This document shows positions 63,207 to 64,000 of a stretch of 64,000 bases of DNA, piece after piece. This DNA comes from Streptomyces flaveolus. GTDB taxonomy: Bacteria; Actinomycetota; Actinomycetes; Streptomycetales; Streptomycetaceae. Within the stretch, counting starts at the first letter, position 1, and each line of letters starts with the position of its first letter. Location: assembly GCF_000716535.1 (NCBI RefSeq), contig NZ_JNWV01000006.1, forward strand, positions 372,001 through 436,000, in the 5' to 3' direction. The notes below the pieces were generated by a model. That model was not told where the DNA came from. It was given only the letters and a program-made list of their open reading frames with translations, and did no database searches. The position numbers were made by a program, and so were the translations under genes.

Positions 63207-64000
63207 CTAGTCGACCGCGCGCAGCGCGTTGACGACACCGAAGCCGTAGAAGCCGTTGACCCGCTTGCCGCCGGCGCAGGTCGCGTCCACGACCCCGTCG
63301 CCGTCACCGTCGTACGGACCGGCCGGGCAGCCGGGGTTGTCCGCCTGGGCCTTCAGCAGCGCCTGCAACTGGGCCGGAGTGGCGTGCGGGTGGGCCGACT
63401 TGAGCAGCGCGGCCACCGCGGCCACGTGCGGGGAGGCCATCGAGGTGCCCTGGAGGAAGCCGTACTGGTCGTTCGGCATGGTGGACAGGATGCGGCCGTT
63501 CTTCGACGGCGTGTCCGGGATCTGGTACTTGTCGCCGCCCGGCCCCGCCACGTCGACCACGCCCTGGCCGTAGCTGGAGTAGTACGACTTGGTGCCCTTC
63601 ACGCCCACCGCGCTCACGGTCACCACACCGGGCAGCTGGGTCGGTACGTCGAAGCACTCGTGCGGGTCGATCGTGCGGGTCTGGGCCGTGGAGTCGTCGG
63701 GGCTGGAGTCGTCCACGAGGGCGTCGGCGTCCAGGTCGTCGTTGGAGTTGCCCGCCGAGGCGACGTTGAGCGTGCCCTTGCGCTGGGCGTACGACTGGGC
63801 CCTGTTGACCGCGTCGACGATGGCACGTTGATCGGGGTCGTCCATGCAGTTGTACAGCCACGGATCAACGTAGTAGCTGTTGTTGGTGATCTCGATGCCG
63901 TGGTCCGCGGCGAACACGAACGCGCAGACCACGCTCTCCGGGTAGAACAGCGACGTCTCGTCCGGCTGCGCCACCGTGATGCTCGCGACCTTCACCCCCG
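63207..64000 (-). CDS. Second S8 protease, 3' part (cut by window edge)
   Basis: The last about 263 codons of a subtilase close to the gene at 61573-63090; its start lies beyond the right edge. The catalytic Ser ('QGTSMASPHVAAVAALLKSA') and oxyanion Asn ('SAGNSNDDLD') are present, as is a Ca-loop-like 'GDGDGVVDATCAGGK'. The shared 'ITNNSYYVDPWLYNC' and 'HECFDVPTQLPGVVTVSA' segments match the first copy nearly residue for residue, which shows a tandem duplication. The Asp and His of the triad must lie outside the window. It probably makes a secreted protease of similar role. Confidence 0.93.
   Translation of the reverse strand, partial: GVKVASITVAQPDETSLFYPESVVCAFVFAADHGIEITNNSYYVDPWLYNCMDDPDQRAIVDAVNRAQSYAQRKGTLNVASAGNSNDDLDADALVDDSSPDDSTAQTRTIDPHECFDVPTQLPGVVTVSAVGVKGTKSYYSSYGQGVVDVAGPGGDKYQIPDTPSKNGRILSTMPNDQYGFLQGTSMASPHVAAVAALLKSAHPHATPAQLQALLKAQADNPGCPAGPYDGDGDGVVDATCAGGKRVNGFYGFGVVNALRAVD

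Overview
The window is high-GC actinobacterial DNA, very probably a Streptomyces chromosome. The signs are strong third-position G/C bias, GTG/TTG starts, stop-start overlaps (GTGA, ATGA), a C-terminal LAETG sortase signal, ectABCD, a 73-residue Gbn-like DNA-binding protein, and a PHO box made of two 11-bp GTTCA-type direct repeats. From memory, the gene order resembles the core-chromosome segment of S. coelicolor from roughly SCO1875 down to SCO1824 (ectABCD, the LAETG protein, cob genes, pitH2, gbn, paired subtilases). No rRNA, tRNA, insertion sequence, integrase or CRISPR array was seen.

Layout. 1-6.3 kb: the 5' part of a penicillin-binding protein, a GNAT acetyltransferase, an IclR regulator divergent from an aldehyde dehydrogenase, a DUF1349 protein, a DsbA-like oxidoreductase and a class V aminotransferase. 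6.3-9.5 kb: ectABCD on the minus strand, facing the aminotransferase across a perfect hairpin. 9.8-14.7 kb: an aminotransferase divergent from a polar amino-acid ABC transporter with a linked amidohydrolase; a consensus-like promoter overlaps an inverted repeat. 14.8-17.7 kb: an LAETG cell-wall protein, an FMN reductase and an XRE/MmyB-type regulator. 17.7-36 kb: aerobic cobalamin synthesis in two minus-strand operons. One is cobM-cobL-cbiG/cobJ-cobH-cbiX-cobC. The other is cobD-cobQ-cobN-chelatase-cobO-cobB-cobI, led by a cobalamin riboswitch. A ZIP-type metal permease lies between them.

36-46 kb: a Pit phosphate transporter under a PHO box, a GH25 muramidase, a class II aldolase, an alpha/beta hydrolase, a VOC protein, an ABC-F protein preceded by a possible leaderless seven-codon leader ORF, and gbn preceded by a dense cluster of GATC sites. 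46-50 kb: an enoyl-CoA hydratase and an Asp23/Gls24 envelope-stress locus whose last gene (AmaP-like) is frameshifted at a run of eight C. 50-58 kb: an SDR, a GH15 glucoamylase-like protein, a short direct-repeat patch, SURF1, a small zinc protein, a DEDDh exonuclease with a BRCT domain, and a large protein with a complete C3HC4 RING finger plus a TerD-like domain. 58-64 kb: a VIT1/CCC1 transporter, a zinc alcohol dehydrogenase, a CoA transferase and two tandem secreted subtilases, the second cut by the window edge.

How the genes work together. The cob genes with the chelatase subunits and CbiX cover cobalt insertion, ring methylation and contraction, amidation, adenosylation and side-chain attachment; precorrin-2 synthesis, a CobK-type reductase and nucleotide-loop steps are not in the window. 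ectABCD makes ectoine and hydroxyectoine from aspartate semialdehyde. The best leads for new biology are the RING/TerD protein with its exonuclease-BRCT and zinc-protein neighbours, the ABC-F leader region, and the GATC cluster in front of gbn.
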